A DNA stretch of 64,000 nucleotides from Monosiga brevicollis MX1 (lineage: Eukaryota; Opisthokonta; Choanoflagellata; Craspedida; Salpingoecidae). Position numbers and translations under genes: made by a program. The notes under the pieces are model-generated. The model worked only from the letters and a program-made list of their open reading frames with translations, was not told where the DNA came from and made no database searches. Below, piece after piece: positions 12,723 through 26,052 of this stretch. Positions within the stretch are counted from its first letter, which is position 1. Each line of letters begins with the position of its first letter. Where the stretch lies: contig NW_001865044.1 of the NCBI RefSeq assembly GCF_000002865.3, positions 127,528 to 191,527 of the forward strand, written 5' to 3'.

Positions 12723-13087
12723 CTCTCGCGCGCGCGCCCTCAAAGATTCAGAAAAAAAAAAATCAGAAAAAAAATACTGATGTCAGCATATTTTATATTA
12801 CAGAAGGTGGTTGTATTTAGAGGGTTGTGACCGTTATTGTCAGATTAAAAAGGGTGCAGGGAGGTGAGCGTCAGCGTCCGGGGAGGACGAGGGAGGAGGA
12901 GGGGCCTCCCTCCCCATGGGCAGCGGCACGGCTGTGTTGAAGACGGGGTTGGAGCAGGTTGTGTTGGGTGGTCAGGAGGTGGGGGAAGGGGTTGGAAGGT
13001 CACGTGTGGGTAAGCGGCGAAGAACAAGACGCGCTCATGGTCTTGAATTGTGACACCATCAGGCAACAGAAGAAGAAAATTTTCACC
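12723..13087. promoter_or_regulatory. Divergent HEATR6/DCTD promoter spacer
   Basis: Only 365 bp separate the two ATGs, so both promoters lie here. The half near HEATR6 is AT-rich, with ATTTTATATTA near 12788-12798; the half near DCTD is G-rich (12850-13010). No gene is seen. Confidence 0.5.
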
Positions 13088-14020
13088 ATGGCCGATCCTG
13101 GCAAGCGCGAAGACTACATCAGCAAGGAATGCTGGTATATGAGCATGGCCATGCTAGCAGCCAAAAGATCCAAGGATCCCAACACGCAGGTTTGGCACTG
13201 CCGTTGTTTCTCTCTCACATGCAGCGCCCGTATGCCAGGCCTCGACCCTCTGCGTGACAAGCCCGCTGACCCACCTGATCTGCCTAGGTGGGTTGCACCA
13301 TCATCAACCCGGATGGCATCGTCGTGAGCATGGGCTACAACGGCTTTCCCATTGGCTGCTCGGATCAAGAGGTGTGTGTCATGGCCATTGAGACCCGTGC
13401 GCTGCCTGCTACCGACCGCTGCCCGCATGAGGCAACGATTCACACCTGATGCCCACGCTTCCAGTTGCCCTGGCAAAAACATAGCGCAAACCCTCTCGAG
13501 ACCAAGTTTCCCTACGTGTGCCATGCTGAGATGAACGCCATTCTCAATACCAATGACGAGAGCGTGCGTGGCTGCACGTTGTACGCCACGCTTTTTCCTT
13601 GCAACGAGTGTGCCAAGATGATCATCCAGGTCTGTATCAGCACGCAACCAGCGACACACGTCACAAGAAGTCGCTTTTGGCTCTGTTGCAGCCCCTCACG
13701 AACGCTGCCCCACAGGCAGGCATTGTGGAGGTGGTGTATTTATGTGACAAATCTCGAGATAAGCCCTTGGTGCAAGCCTCGCGCCACATGTTTGATCTCT
13801 GCGGTATGGACTGGCTCGAGCACGCGCGGGCCTGGTCCGTCCCTGCCTGTCTCATCTGTGCCTCATCTGTGCAATGCAATCCCCATCTGCTGCCGTTCCT
13901 TGCTGAAACTCTGGGCCGCTGGCAGGTATCAAATATCGACCGTATCGTGAGCAAGCGCATCGCCAGCTTCAAATTCGCTTTGACCAATATCGACAGCCGT
14001 CAACCACGGCCTCTTCGTGA
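13088..14020 (+). CDS. DCTD: Deoxycytidylate (dCMP) deaminase
   Basis: Five exons: 13088-13189, 13288-13371, 13465-13629, 13716-13803, 13926-14020. Phases close to 177 aa, matching the usual 178. The enzyme deaminates dCMP to dUMP, feeding dTMP synthesis; it is a zinc-dependent, allosteric cytosolic enzyme. Seen: [20 protein letters not shown] at the start, [21 protein letters not shown], the zinc/catalytic motif CHAEMNAI, the second zinc ligand pair FPCNECAK, then [11 protein letters not shown] and the C-terminal block [10 protein letters not shown]...LQIRFD. The start ATG (CACC-ATG-G) has a good context. The C-terminus depends on a phase-1 intron at 13804; reading through it would lose the conserved tail. 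Confidence 0.94.
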
Positions 14021-14401
14021 GGGTTGTGTCGGCAAGCTCGCGCCAACATCTTCTGTCGCGTTGCGGGCGGTCTCAATATCATTTGTGTGCCTGAACTTTC
14101 CCGTTTCTACGTGTCTGCGTGTCCTTGTTCAAGTTGCCATTCTGTCATCAACGTGATTGGTTATGCTGCGCATAACCACACGACTCCTGCTACACCTTGC
14201 TCTCTGCGCGTCTCTCAATAATTTCAATGAGAACATCAGCCCTTGCCAGGAGTTTTTGTCAGTCGACGTGAAGAGACCGGTGAAAGATCATGGCACAGGC
14301 AGTATCGAGGTAGAACTGTTCGATGGCTCAATTTCGGGCACTCGACCACCTCCACGACCCTGCTCGGTCCGACTCGGGGATTAAAGAAAATTTATGGGGG
14401 A

Positions 14402-17118
14402 TCAGGTAGGTCGGAGATGTTGCTGTGAGTCGGCAAATGTATAACGCAACCGAAACGCCTCAGCTAGCAGAAGCTCAATCTCTGCGTCTTGCCACGCACT
14501 CGTGGGCAAATTTTGCAACGCTGGCATCAAGTCCTGCGGAAAAAAAAAAACAAGAAATGAGCGTGACTCGGGACCCGTTCCATATTCCTTGCGCTCTCAT
14601 TCTCGCTCTCTCCCTCGTGCAGGTCGGGTGAGAACCCAACGAAAATCGTTGTGCTAGCTCACCTCCATGTCAAACTTGCTCTGCAACTCCTGTGAAAAGG
14701 TCTTGAGAAAGGCTGCACATACATAGACGTGGAAATCGGCAAACCCGTTGCTCTCGGCCAGATATGTATCCCACTACCCACATCCAAGAAAAAAATAGAG
14801 GGCACATGAAACGTCAGTCAGACGATAAATACGTGATGCTGCCAAAGGAACCCTCCCCCCAAAAACGATTGAGATGGCTCGCTATAGACGAGGCCACCCC
14901 AATGCCCAAGAACAACTTCTGCACATCGAGATGTTCATCGTGGCCCCAGCAAGTAAGTTGAGTCACCGTACCAGGCGCACGATGCAATGGAGAGGCATCT
15001 CGCGCATCAGCATGCAGTTGATCCAACGGAATGCAAAGCGCACATAAGGTACACCACAACTCATCAAGTGATCGTGCAAGGGCACTATTACAAAGCATAT
15101 GCGCGTTTGCGTGCAAGCGACGAAATGAGCCTCGAGCCTGACGGCATCACAAGCGGTTGAGAATGGCACCCAATACCTACAATCAATGCGCTTCATCAGT
15201 TCTTCCAGGGATTGCAGCTTAGCCTGTACACCGGGCTGTTGAGCCGTGTAGTTGTCCTGAGACACAAGCCCCAGAAGACTGGTCAGGTGACAGAGGCAGG
15301 GTGTCCGGGTGGCTGGACCATTTCATGGGCCCATGACACAACCAGATAGTAATGTTCAAATGATGGCCAAACCTGGATGCCGTCCAAAAGCCGAGAGAAG
15401 CACCAAAAGGTATCAGCTTCGACGCTTCCCAAGTCTACCTCGTCAACTTCACCCGAATTAACATCTGCAATATCCAAGCCTGTACAAAGCAGCCACGGCA
15501 TTGGTACGGGTAATGTTTGAGATGTGAAGGCGTCCACGACCTGCCTCAAGCCGACATTGCGCCCCTGGCGCAGTTGCGCCCGCAACATCGCACGCACCTG
15601 TGTGGCGGTGCAGGAAGACGGCAAAGAACGGAGTGGCGAGGTCGTTCATGCCTTGTACGTAGCCCGAAGCTGGGTGACGGATGGCCCAAATATAAAGGAC
15701 TCGCTCTAACATCTGCAAACAATTTTTCGAATGTGCAGGTGCATACCCAGTGAGACATCTTGTTGCAATGCAAACCTTTTGGGTGCACATTCGCGCTCTC
15801 GACGTGGCAGGCACATTGCCAGCAGTAGGGAAAGGCACACACCTCCTTCATGACTGGCTGTTGAAAGGTCCGAATCGCAGGGCTCGTTCTAAGAACATCA
15901 ATCTGGATCTGATGAAAGGCCTTCTGGTTTTGAGCATCCAGTCGCGTGCCGTAGTACTGCCCGACAAATCCACGATACTCGTCTCGCTTGCGCTCCAGTG
16001 TGGCATCGCGACGCTGAATGTTGGCTGGTAGGTAGCCCTATGTTCATACCGAGTGATTTGACGTTCAATGAGAAAATTCAAAAGAGGCAAGTCTGCATGC
16101 CGGGTCCATGATCGAGTTGTTGCAAGGGGCCACACCGAGAGAATCATCCAAGTGGTGGCCCTTGACTCCTGCGGGCAACCGGACCATGATAGCTCCTTCA
16201 AGCGACCTAATTTGAGGTGTGCACACCCGTGAGCCAAGACCTCCACATGCTCACCAGGCAGGCGGCTCTGAGCTACACACCGATATCGAGGCTTGGGGCG
16301 GCGAGAATTGCATTAAACTTGTCTCGGCGCATATCTGCCTTGGAGCGGAAGCTAACTGAAGATGCTTGAGCATTCTGCTTCAGCTTGGCCGAGTTTGATT
16401 GAATGGTTGCTGGTGCTGACGCTGGGGGCACAGGCGAGGCGTCATCCCGATCAGCTGCCAAGGCAGCCGCTGCGTCGATGGCGGAGGGAGCATTGGGGTG
16501 GGTATGTGCAGTCGATTGCACGCGCTGCTCAGTCGTGAGCTGACTCTGAGTTTTGGGAACGCTTTCCGGGGATGTCATGCTTCGCTGCCGTGCAAAATGA
16601 GGCCCTGCGTCGGCGGGTGCGCTGCTCGGCTCTTTGGCGCTGGACGAGGACGTGAGACGGCCTCGGGCAACAGCATCCTCGCCTGAAGCTCGCGTCGAGG
16701 AGTGTGACGCCACAAGTTCATCTTCACCATCGCTCCAGGCGCCGTCAATAGCCTCGTCAAAATCTGAAAAAGAAGAACTAGCATGCCTGGCGTCCCTCGA
16801 GCCCCGATGTTAGGACGCATGAGAAATACTGGGATCGACGGGGATGGCAAGAAGAACACGGACGCCGGGACATGGTCTGGTGCTCACCTGGGTTTGCCCT
16901 CCATGCTCACGGGCCGTGCACTAGACAGCAGGAGAGCAAAGGTAAACGCACAAAGAGAAGTAGAAACAAGATGATGAGTCAAGCGCGAGAGGCATGTGGC
17001 TGAATCTCAAGGCCACACGCAAAAATTCCTACCGGCCTGGCCCTCGGCCCGTCATGCGTCGCCAAAAGGAAGTGGAACCGGCTGGGGCCGAAGAATCGGC
17101 CGAGGGTTCAGCTGCCAT
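14402..17118 (-). CDS. TBC1D22: TBC1D22/Gyp1-type Rab GTPase-activating protein
   Basis: Exons 16763-16281, 16206-16136, 16037-15843, 15712-15598, 15479-15373, 15256-15177, 15137-14972, 14773-14663 and 14533-14402 all agree in phase. The TBC domain accelerates GTP hydrolysis on Golgi Rabs. Seen: LSWSGCPQESRATTW (Arg-finger region), GYLPANIQRRDATLERKRDE, IWAIRHPASGYVQGMNDL (Gln finger YVQG), ADTFWCFSRLLDGIQD, FAFRWINCMLMREMP and AWQDAEIELLLAEAFRLRYTF. A likely first exon, 17118-17033 (MAAEPSADSSAPAG...FWRR), resembles TBC1D22B, but joining it to 16763 needs a phase change I could not resolve (a small exon near 16920 ends in the wrong phase). An extra segment of about 24 residues sits before the FAFRW motif. 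It converges on DCTD. Confidence 0.9.
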
Positions 17119-18322
<1,204 letters not shown>

Positions 18323-19760
18323 ATGCTGTGGGGTGTGCTGCTGGCTGCGCTACATGCGTGCGCCGGGCTGTGGAGCTATTGGCAGCGAGCTGCAGGACTC
18401 TTTCTACGCCTATTCCTGGCAGTGACCCAGCCAGTGTCTGTGGAGAAGCTACCGGACATTGTTCGCGGCTTTGCCAAAACACCACGTCACCTGTGCATAG
18501 CCGTGGTGGAGGATCAGCTGCATTACCAGGACCTGGCCACCTTGGTGGCCTGGGCCGTGGCAGCGCGAATCCCTTACATCTCCGTCTGGGATCCAACGGG
18601 TGCGTAGATGCCAGCCGGGCCATGAGAAGCTAGTGCAGGTTTGCAAAAGAGTACTTGCAGGGTGCAACGATGCAGAACCTGGCATGCTGACCGCCCGCGG
18701 TCTGAAATGATAGAGCGCGTCTATTGCAATCAGCAATCGTTGTGGAAACTCGTGGACAAGACCATGCTAGCCTTGCCGGCCCCCTGTGGAATTGGCTACG
18801 AATTTGTTGGTGCGTCCTGCCCCCTTGACTGATGCCGGCGGTGGCAACGGCATCAGATGATACGCCTTTGGCTCAGTGAAGGCTCTTATGTTGTTGGCTT
18901 GTGTTGCCGTGTGGCATTACCAGCTGCGGGGACGAGCTGTGATGAGGGTCAGTACAACACGCATGTCACAGCCTTTGGCCTGCGCCATGGCAAAGCGGAC
19001 GTGGTGCGCGCCGTTGTTGAACTTGCAAAAAGTCGGACCACAACCAGTGATGCGGCCTCTCGCCTGCAGGTCTCAGACCTCGACAGTGCGTTGACACGTA
19101 AGACCAGGCGTGATCTACTCGGACTTGCTTCACCCCGACTCGATCTTTCCTTGCACCTCTTTCTTCTTTCGTTGCTTCTTTCTGTTCTCCATTCTCCTCC
19201 TTCTCTTCCTTCTTCTCTTCCTCTTCCTCCTTTTCTTCCTTCTTCTTCCGCTTCGCTTCCTCCTTCTCTTCCTCTTCTTCTCATTGTTCTTCTTTTTCCC
19301 TTTCATCTTGTGTGCTCTTTCGCTTTCCTTTTTCTCTTTGTTCGCGCGCTTCTCTTCTTTGGTGACGTCCTGCATTCTGTTAGAATGGATCATGGGTATG
19401 CTTGCGAGGTTTTTTTATTGCGCTCACGCTTGGTGCCTTGCCTCGATTGCTGTGATGGCGAACCCAGCACATCTGATGGGCTTTCCCGACCCCGACTTGG
19501 CCATTGTTTGTGGATCAGAACCCGTTCTTCACGATCTCTTGCCATGGCAATTGCGCGTCACTGAGCTGTCGTGAGTGGACCTACCCCAAGGCCCTTGTTG
19601 TTGTCGGGCATTGTGTGCGCACACTTGCTCTCGCCTTTTCTTAAACATACCACTGCTTTCTTGCTTTAGGTTTGTGCCTACGCACAAGCAGATGGGGCTG
19701 CGCCGCTTTGTGGGGTGCCTGGCCGCCTATGCACGCTGTGAGCAGCGCTTTGGGCATTGA
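18323..19760 (+). CDS. NUS1: NUS1/Nogo-B receptor, subunit of cis-prenyltransferase
   Basis: Five exons: 18323-18599, 18714-18809, 18924-19097, 19468-19570, 19670-19760. Phases close; 246 aa. NUS1 pairs with DHDDS in the ER membrane to make the long-chain polyprenol for dolichol. Seen: a hydrophobic N-terminus (LWGVLLAALHACAGLW) as membrane anchor, RIPYISVWD matching the family's ISYISVYD, GKADVVRAV, the signature FPDPDLAIVCG, LPWQLRVTE and a terminal CEQRFG that keeps the family's essential C-terminal RxG motif. Intron 3 is an extended TTC/CTT-rich pyrimidine tract. The N-terminal half of exon 2 is weakly conserved and its acceptor was picked by phase and length. Confidence 0.9.
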
Positions 19761-20812
19761 GTGCTCGGACATGAGCTGAGCTCCGTCTGCTGCTGCTTGA
19801 AGCCTTTGTTGCTGCCAGCTTATGAGTTTGTCGCTGGTGGCGATGAGGAAATGCCGAGCAAGAGAGAGTGAAGAGGTGCCCTCTGGGGTGATCACAAAGG
19901 ATGGACCGCACGGCAACGCCCCACACACAGCTCCTTGGTCGTTTAGAACAATATGCGCGCGCAAACAAAACGCGATTGGTCCAGTTGTCGGTCATTTGTA
20001 TTTCCTTTTTATTCTAGCTCGTGAGCTGTGGCTGCGGTTGAGGTTGAATGTGATTGGCGCGGGAAGCGCTTAGGTCTCCAATGAGTCTTGTCCGTTATAA
20101 TCGAGTTCCCAATTATTCATTGTTGTCTTGGGGACGAGCGCCAACTCACCAGTCAGTTTGACGGGACTTCAAAAGCCCGCTTATGTTGCGTCGCGTCTTT
20201 TGGTGGGGTTTTTATTCTTGGCTGCCTTCTCGTGATCGTCATGTGAGCTGGACAGATCTGTCCGAATTGGGCCCTGCAGGCCCAATATTGAGATGGGACT
20301 CGATGTACCTGATACGCTTCGCATGTGCCGTGGCACGCCCTCTGCAGAAAAAAACTCATGCCATGATGTGAACCAGAAGAACCATGTTGCGTGACCCACC
20401 ACCTCCTCTCACCCAACCATTTGACCCGGAAGCTCCAGACACGCAGACTGGTGCTGGGTCACCACCACCACCACCACCACATGGACACCAGCGCCGACGC
20501 GATTCATATCTTGTCGTGCCCATCCCACTTCACCCACAACGCCTGGCTCGAAAATCATCAGATTTGTGCCGTAAGCATAACATTGTTCGTACACGTTTCA
20601 AGACCGGGCCAGGACGAGCAGGGCTCCCCATCACGAGCCCTGTATCGAGTGCTTTTGAATCATGGTACGGTCTCTTCGGGATTGAAGCCCCTGCTCCCTC
20701 CCGTAGCGACGTGCCGACTGCGTGGTCCGAGCGTGCCACAATGAAACAGTGTCGCCCTTTGTAGATTGATTCCCCATTTCCTCCAGGTTGTGGCGCCACA
20801 CACACACACACA

Positions 20813-20814
<2 letters not shown>

Positions 20815-20860
<46 letters not shown>

Positions 20861-20883
20861 CTCTCTCTCTCTCTTTCTCTTTC
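20815..20883. repeat. (CT)n microsatellite
   Basis: Alternating CT with a few T insertions, directly following a short CA run at 20799-20814. Confidence 0.9.
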
Positions 20884-21312
20884 TCTTCTTTTTACGAAAT
20901 TTATGGGTGACAAAAAAAAATTGAGCCTTTCGCAAGGCCATTGAATTTCGCATACGTGGAAGCAAGTTAATCAAACATCAAGCTGGGGATTTACCACACG
21001 TTCAACACCCCTGTCACATTCGCGACGGATACCTTTCAAGCTTCGACGTTGACACCCCCTCTACACACTGAAACGTCTTGCAATCTCGCCCCTCTGGCTC
21101 GCCTTTTGCCTCGTCCTTCAAAGGAAGTCCTTATCCTCCAGGACGATACCCACACACCCACAAACACACACCCACACACACCCACACACAACAACAACAC
21201 AAGGTCAGCTGTGGACGTGGACGCACAAGATCTTGCCAACACCATGCAAGCTGAGAGAGAAAATGGCACGGGTCGTGTGTTTCTTTTGTTTCTGCTCTCA
21301 CTCTCTGAATCT

Positions 21313-21400
21313 CATATTCTTCTCTCTCTCTCTCTCTGTCTCTCTCTCTCTCTCTCTGTCTCTCTCTGTCTCTCTCTCTCTCTCTCTCTGTCTTTCTCTG

Positions 21401-21437
<37 letters not shown>

Positions 21438-21494
21438 GTCTCTCTCTCAAACTCTCTCTCTCTGTCTCTCTCTCTCTCTCTGTCTCTCTCTCTC
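21313..21494. repeat. Imperfect CT repeat leading into a gap
   Basis: CTCTGT-interrupted CT repeat running directly into the following N block, which suggests the gap is caused by the repeat. Confidence 0.93.
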
Positions 21495-22039
21495 NNNNNN
21501 NNNNNNNNNNNNNNNNNNNNNNNNNNNNNNNNNNNNNNNNNNNNNNNNNNNNNNNNNNNNNNNNNNNNNNNNNNNNNNNNNNNNNNNNNNNNNNNNNNNN
21601 NNNNNNNNNNNNNNNNNNNNNNNNNNNNNNNNNNNNNNNNNNNNNNNNNNNNNNNNNNNNNNNNNNNNNNNNNNNNNNNNNNNNNNNNNNNNNNNNNNNN
21701 NNNNNNNNNNNNNNNNNNNNNNNNNNNNNNNNNNNNNNNNNNNNNNNNNNNNNNNNNNNNNNNNNNNNNNNNNNNNNNNNNNNNNNNNNNNNNNNNNNNN
21801 NNNNNNNNNNNNNNNNNNNNNNNNNNNNNNNNNNNNNNNNNNNNNNNNNNNNNNNNNNNNNNNNNNNNNNNNNNNNNNNNNNNNNNNNNNNNNNNNNNNN
21901 NNNNNNNNNNNNNNNNNNNNNNNNNNNNNNNNNNNNNNNNNNNNNNNNNNNNNNNNNNNNNNNNNNNNNNNNNNNNNNNNNNNNNNNNNNNNNNNNNNNN
22001 NNNNNNNNNNNNNNNNNNNNNNNNNNNNNNNNNNNNNNN
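21495..22039. other. Assembly gap (545 N)
   Basis: Run of unknown bases between a CT microsatellite and unique sequence. Its length may be an estimate from the assembler. Confidence 0.99.
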
Positions 22040-22351
22040 TAGCCGCTTGCATGGTGATTGGCACTCCCCTCGGCCCCCTCTCCCCCGCGTCTACACGCAT
22101 CACAAAGTACACACATACATGTTCGAGCAAACCCAGCCGCACACTCGACCAGGCTCCTCCCACATCCCAGTCGCAAGCACCCCCCTTGAGCTGTTTTTCT
22201 TCTGGATGTTCCCTTGACGACTGACCGGTGTGTCTCGCTGTTTGCCAACCTAGACGTGTCAGGAAGCAGCTGGCCAGCCGCAAGGTCATCCTCGCCCATA
22301 CACACGCACACTCGCACGCACGCACGCAAGCTGCAAAGCCCACCGGTCAAC

Positions 22352-23047
22352 ATGGATTACGGTGCTGAACACCAGGATCTGCTTCCAGCTCCCTTGGATT
22401 ACGACCCCAGTCGCCTGGGTGTCTTTGGCCCAGCAGCTGGTCTCAACTCGGGTGATATCCCGCCAGCCGACATGCTAGGAACCATGCCCGACCCCACCTT
22501 CGCCGCCCCCGAACCACCGGAGAGCCACCACGACAACCCCCCGTCACCGAGCCAGCTTTTGCAATCCCTGGACATTGAGGCCGTCATTCAAAGCCTGAAC
22601 AACGTCGCGGCCGCCCCGTTTCGACCTCGCACCTCCGCCCCCGCTTCTGTATCCGGCACCCCGCGCAACTACTCGACAGCCAGCAGTGGTGCCAGTTCGC
22701 CCACCCATGGCTCTCGCTCACGCCGCAACTCCTCGGACAGCCGCCGCCGCCGTAAGGAACCCAAGCGCGAAGAGTTTGCCACCGACGACGAGTACAACCT
22801 CGCTTGGATCAAGTGGCGCCAAAGCCGAGACTCCAACAATCGCTCCGTCAAGCGCTCTCGTGAAAAGGCTCGTGAACGCTATCAGGAGATTGAGATCCAA
22901 AAGGACCACCTCGTTCAGCATAACACTGAACTTCTCAACCAGCTTCGACAAGCCCAACAACTTGCCCTTCGATGCTGGCGTGAACCCGCCCAGTTGCGAC
23001 CCGAAGACATTCAATGTCTCCAGAGCTGGGCCGACGCTGGCCTCTAG
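22352..23047 (+). CDS. bZIP transcription factor, C/EBP-like basic region
   Basis: A single exon of 231 aa starting at CAAC-ATG-G; the frame is open further upstream but the upstream part reads CA-repeat DNA, so this ATG is preferred. Residues about 1-130 are acidic/Pro/Ser-rich, likely an activation region. Residues about 125-140 hold a Ser/Arg run. The basic region at about 155-180 reads DSNNRSVKRSREKARER, fitting the bZIP pattern NxxxVxxSRxKxR, followed by a short zipper (QKDHLVQHNTELLNQLRQA) with about three heptads. Expected to bind DNA as a dimer in the nucleus. The match is to the C/EBP/PAR branch; orthology cannot be settled by eye. Confidence 0.82.
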   Translation: MDYGAEHQDLLPAPLDYDPSRLGVFGPAAGLNSGDIPPADMLGTMPDPTFAAPEPPESHHDNPPSPSQLLQSLDIEAVIQSLNNVAAAPFRPRTSAPASVSGTPRNYSTASSGASSPTHGSRSRRNSSDSRRRRKEPKREEFATDDEYNLAWIKWRQSRDSNNRSVKRSREKARERYQEIEIQKDHLVQHNTELLNQLRQAQQLALRCWREPAQLRPEDIQCLQSWADAGL

Positions 23048-24717
23048 TGTTCCGACGCGGAAGGCTTTGCTCTTAATTCTCTTATCCTTTTTTTTCTCTC
23101 TCGCTCAATGTCTTCCGCGTCCCCGACTTGCGGCTGAGATCATTTCACTGGATGGCGAAACTAGCTGATCATGCCCTTCTCCTCTCTGTGGGCTTGACCA
23201 CCTCGCCTCGTCCTGCTATCTGTGGAGCATCTCGTGCCCCTTCCCTCTTCCTCCAAGTTGGCTCCACCCCAACTTGTCCTGTTTGTTTGAATTGGTGTCT
23301 CTTTCCCGTGTCTTGTGCAGCTCGGCCCTTCCCCAGTGTGCTCTGAGCCGCCCATACGTTGGCGCTCTCAGCCCATCGTTCATTGGTGCCGTGTGCGTGT
23401 TGCGCTTGCGCTTCGCGCTTGTTCTTCTTAGGTCTTCCTTTCCCATAGGCTGCCTTCAACCTTTGTCCCAAACACAAAAAGCACACAAAACATTTGCGTC
23501 TTCGTGTACTTCTCACCCTTTGGTCCCTGCGTTGTAGGTGTATTTGTCGTTGTTGTTGTTGTGCCTCTCGTGCTTTCATTTCGTTTTGCCTTCTTCTGCT
23601 CCTGCTTCCTCGAGTCCTTTCTTCTTCCTTTCTTTTTTTTTTTTTTTTTCTTTCTTCAATCTTTTTTTGTCGCCATCTTGGCCTGTGCCTGCTGCATGTG
23701 TTGGCCCCTGTCCCTTATTGGCACCTGGCTGTCCACCACTTGATGGTCATTTCTTCAATGCCTTTTCGCTTTGAGAGACATGCCTCTTGTGCTTCTGGGA
23801 AATAATAAGGGCCGTGACAAAGGAGACACACTAAGGCATGGCGCGATACTACTACCCTGTCCCTCCACTTGAGCAATCACGTGCCACAGCGCGCGTTGTA
23901 TCCTTCTCAGTCATAAGCAGTGGGTCCAGTTCGGTCCGCGCCCCCGTGTCCCTGTCGATAAACGTCCTCTTTTCGTACAATTTCTTTTAAGCGAATATCA
24001 GCATATTTTTAGCCTATTTTTGCGCATTTTCCGTTGACATGTAAAAAAAATTAAATTTTTATCCTTTGAACGCACGCGGTGTGCTATTATTTCGTGTCTG
24101 TGTTCCCGGCTGGTCCGTCCTCGCTCTCTGTGCTGGCTTCTGGCCACTGACTTGTCATTCTTGCAATTAAAGTCCTATACGCACAAGCTGTCCCCCCACC
24201 CCTCGTAATCACAATGCATGTCTATCGTGATGATTTGTCAAGTATGTTGATGTTCGTATGGGGAAGGAAAAGGTCGTGCCAACATTAAAGATTCTTCAAC
24301 GCCAAGCAGCTGCAGATCCCGGCTGCAAATTCAACTTCACTTCAAGCCGTCAATGCTGTCATCACCCTTGCTTCATACGCCTACGGCGTTGTGCCATACA
24401 ACACTTGCTTCTCCCGATCAAGGAATGAGCGCTGTGCCAGATGCGGGACTTGAGGCCCAGAAAGGAGAAACGACCAAACAGCCAGCTTGCAAGCTTATAA
24501 TTCACCTATACCGGCAGTGCGCACATCACAGACAACGCTCACGTGGTATAAACAACAAGAGATACAAGTGCTACTTCTAAGGTTCTGCTGACCAGACCGG
24601 GCTTTTAGAGGGCGGCGAGTTACACGCGCCAACGAAGCGGAAGGAAAAAAACTGTGGTGGTGATTTTTCAAGGGCCTCACCCGTCCAGAACCAAGATCAA
24701 GACTGACAAAAGTACAA
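23048..24717. other. Convergent spacer, no supported gene
   Basis: About 1.7 kb between the bZIP stop and the RING-gene stop. The first 750 bases are pyrimidine-rich with a T-run at 23632-23650. The middle (23990-24080) is AT-rich. I see no coding signal I can support; both 3' UTRs must fall here. Confidence 0.5.
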
Positions 24718-26052
24718 TCACACCACAACCACCTTTTCAACCAAGGCCTGCTCAGCCAAGACGCACTGCGCGTTAGACACCTGGCGCTTGAGGTTGCCAT
24801 GCCAACGTTTCTGCAGCACGCGTACAGGGTCAGCCTGCTGTTTGCTCATCTGCATGGTGGCCAAGCCTGAGAGGACACGAAAAAAACAAACAAACGTGGA
24901 AGTTTAATGACTCAGATCCATCTTAGAAAGATGCAGACATCACATCGGCGTGCAAGGTGGGCACCGGCCGCGCGGCACAATGAATGCACGTACTGGAGCC
25001 GGTAGAGCCGGACACTCGATGGGCTGCACAAACAAAACAGCCGTGTTGCTTGCTGCACGATTCCCAACACCATGAGCGAGGTGAATAATGGTGCCTCGAT
25101 AAAACGAAACGGATGGCGCTGGCTTCGCAAACGCACCGGACACATTCGTAGCAGAGGGCATGGCCACAGGACAAGCTTGTCTTCAAGCCCTACATTACAG
25201 CATTCAATCACACACGGTGAGGAAACGGGCCAGCGTGCGAGCAGCAGCTCTCAAATGGGATGCCATGAGTCATACCAGAGAGAAGCAGTCAGGATTGGGG
25301 CATGGCAGGGCGTCACGGGAGGGACCCGCAGCCGCTTCCTGACTTGCATCGTCTCGACGCCAGTGTTTCTGGTCAGTGCTCATCAGCTGGACCAGATCAG
25401 TCAACTGCGTGAGGTATTGATCTAGTCCGCCCAGAATGGCTGCCACCTCTGAGTTCGATGGCGCGGTGCCAGCGGACGATGCTGAAGAAAAGCAGCCACA
25501 TGATGAGCGAGCAGAGGCCCTCGAGTGTGTGCCTGATCGAGAGCTGCAGCTCGAGGTCGAGGTAGATGGCTGAGACGCCGAGGACTGCTCATGAGCCTCG
25601 CCGTCCGACTCTGCATCGGCGTCGGAGAACACCGCGTCGATGAGATCGTTGTCGTTTTCATCAGCAGCTTGTGAAGTCTCCAAGAGCGGACGCAAGCGCG
25701 CCACGTTGGAGGCACAGGCTTGAGCCAAGCGCTCCAAGCGCGCCAGGCGAAGAGTGCTGAGCTTATGGCGACTGCGCTGTATGCCTGGGTGGCGTCCCCG
25801 ATCCTCCCAGTCTTCGTGAAGGCGAACCACCGCCAGGGCGGCACGCCGGTTGCAGAGATGAACTTTGGCAGTGCGCATTTCTGCTTCTGAGAGCTGAATG
25901 CTGCTACTGGACGCGGCACGCTGAGAGGCAAAGGGGTAGGCGCCACCGCTCACGGGTGTCGAGTCACGCGGCAAAATGACGCGCGAGGCGACGGGGGTGG
26001 CCTGGTCTTGATGTGCCGGCCGTGGCCGCTGGGCAGCGTCAACAGTGGTCAT
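24718..26052 (-). CDS. RING-like zinc-finger protein
   Basis: Four exons: 26052-25276, 25189-25137, 25052-24994, 24866-24718. Phases close; 345 aa. Residues 1-240 are Ser/Ala-rich with a helical Arg/Leu segment (LARLERLAQACASNVARL) and an acidic DENDNDLIDAVFSDADAESD stretch. Splicing brings together PCPNPDC, then LSCGHALCYECVRKQHGCFVC: the order C..C, CxH, CxxC, CxxC fits a RING finger at about residues 252-285, although the first pair is spaced CxxxxC instead of CxxC. RING proteins are usually E3 ubiquitin ligases; that function is inference. The tail after the finger is helical (LQKRWHGNLKRQVSNAQ). The last exon was found because only it gives a stop in phase. Confidence 0.6.

Larger units (their letters stand above)
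19761..22351. other. Repeat-rich spacer with a gap, no supported gene
   Basis: About 2.6 kb between NUS1 and the bZIP gene. It holds CT runs (20815-20883 and 21313 onward), a short CAC-triplet run near 20461-20480, CA-rich DNA at 21150-21200, and a 545-base gap. Open frames at 20384-20764 (Pro-rich, both strands) have no motif I know and I do not call them genes. The bZIP promoter should lie between the gap and 22351. Confidence 0.45.

Noticed and set aside
19110-19574. Phe/Leu-rich plus-strand frame suggesting a membrane protein
   Set aside because: It reads the TTC/CTT-rich third intron of NUS1; the true exon from 19468 is in another frame.
20384-20764. Proline-rich and His-rich plus-strand frames
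   Set aside because: Two overlapping plus frames and one minus frame are open at once, no splice-supported continuation, and no recognisable motif.
21049-22224. Apparent 391-aa frame across the gap
   Set aside because: More than half of it is unknown bases and the rest is CT repeat.
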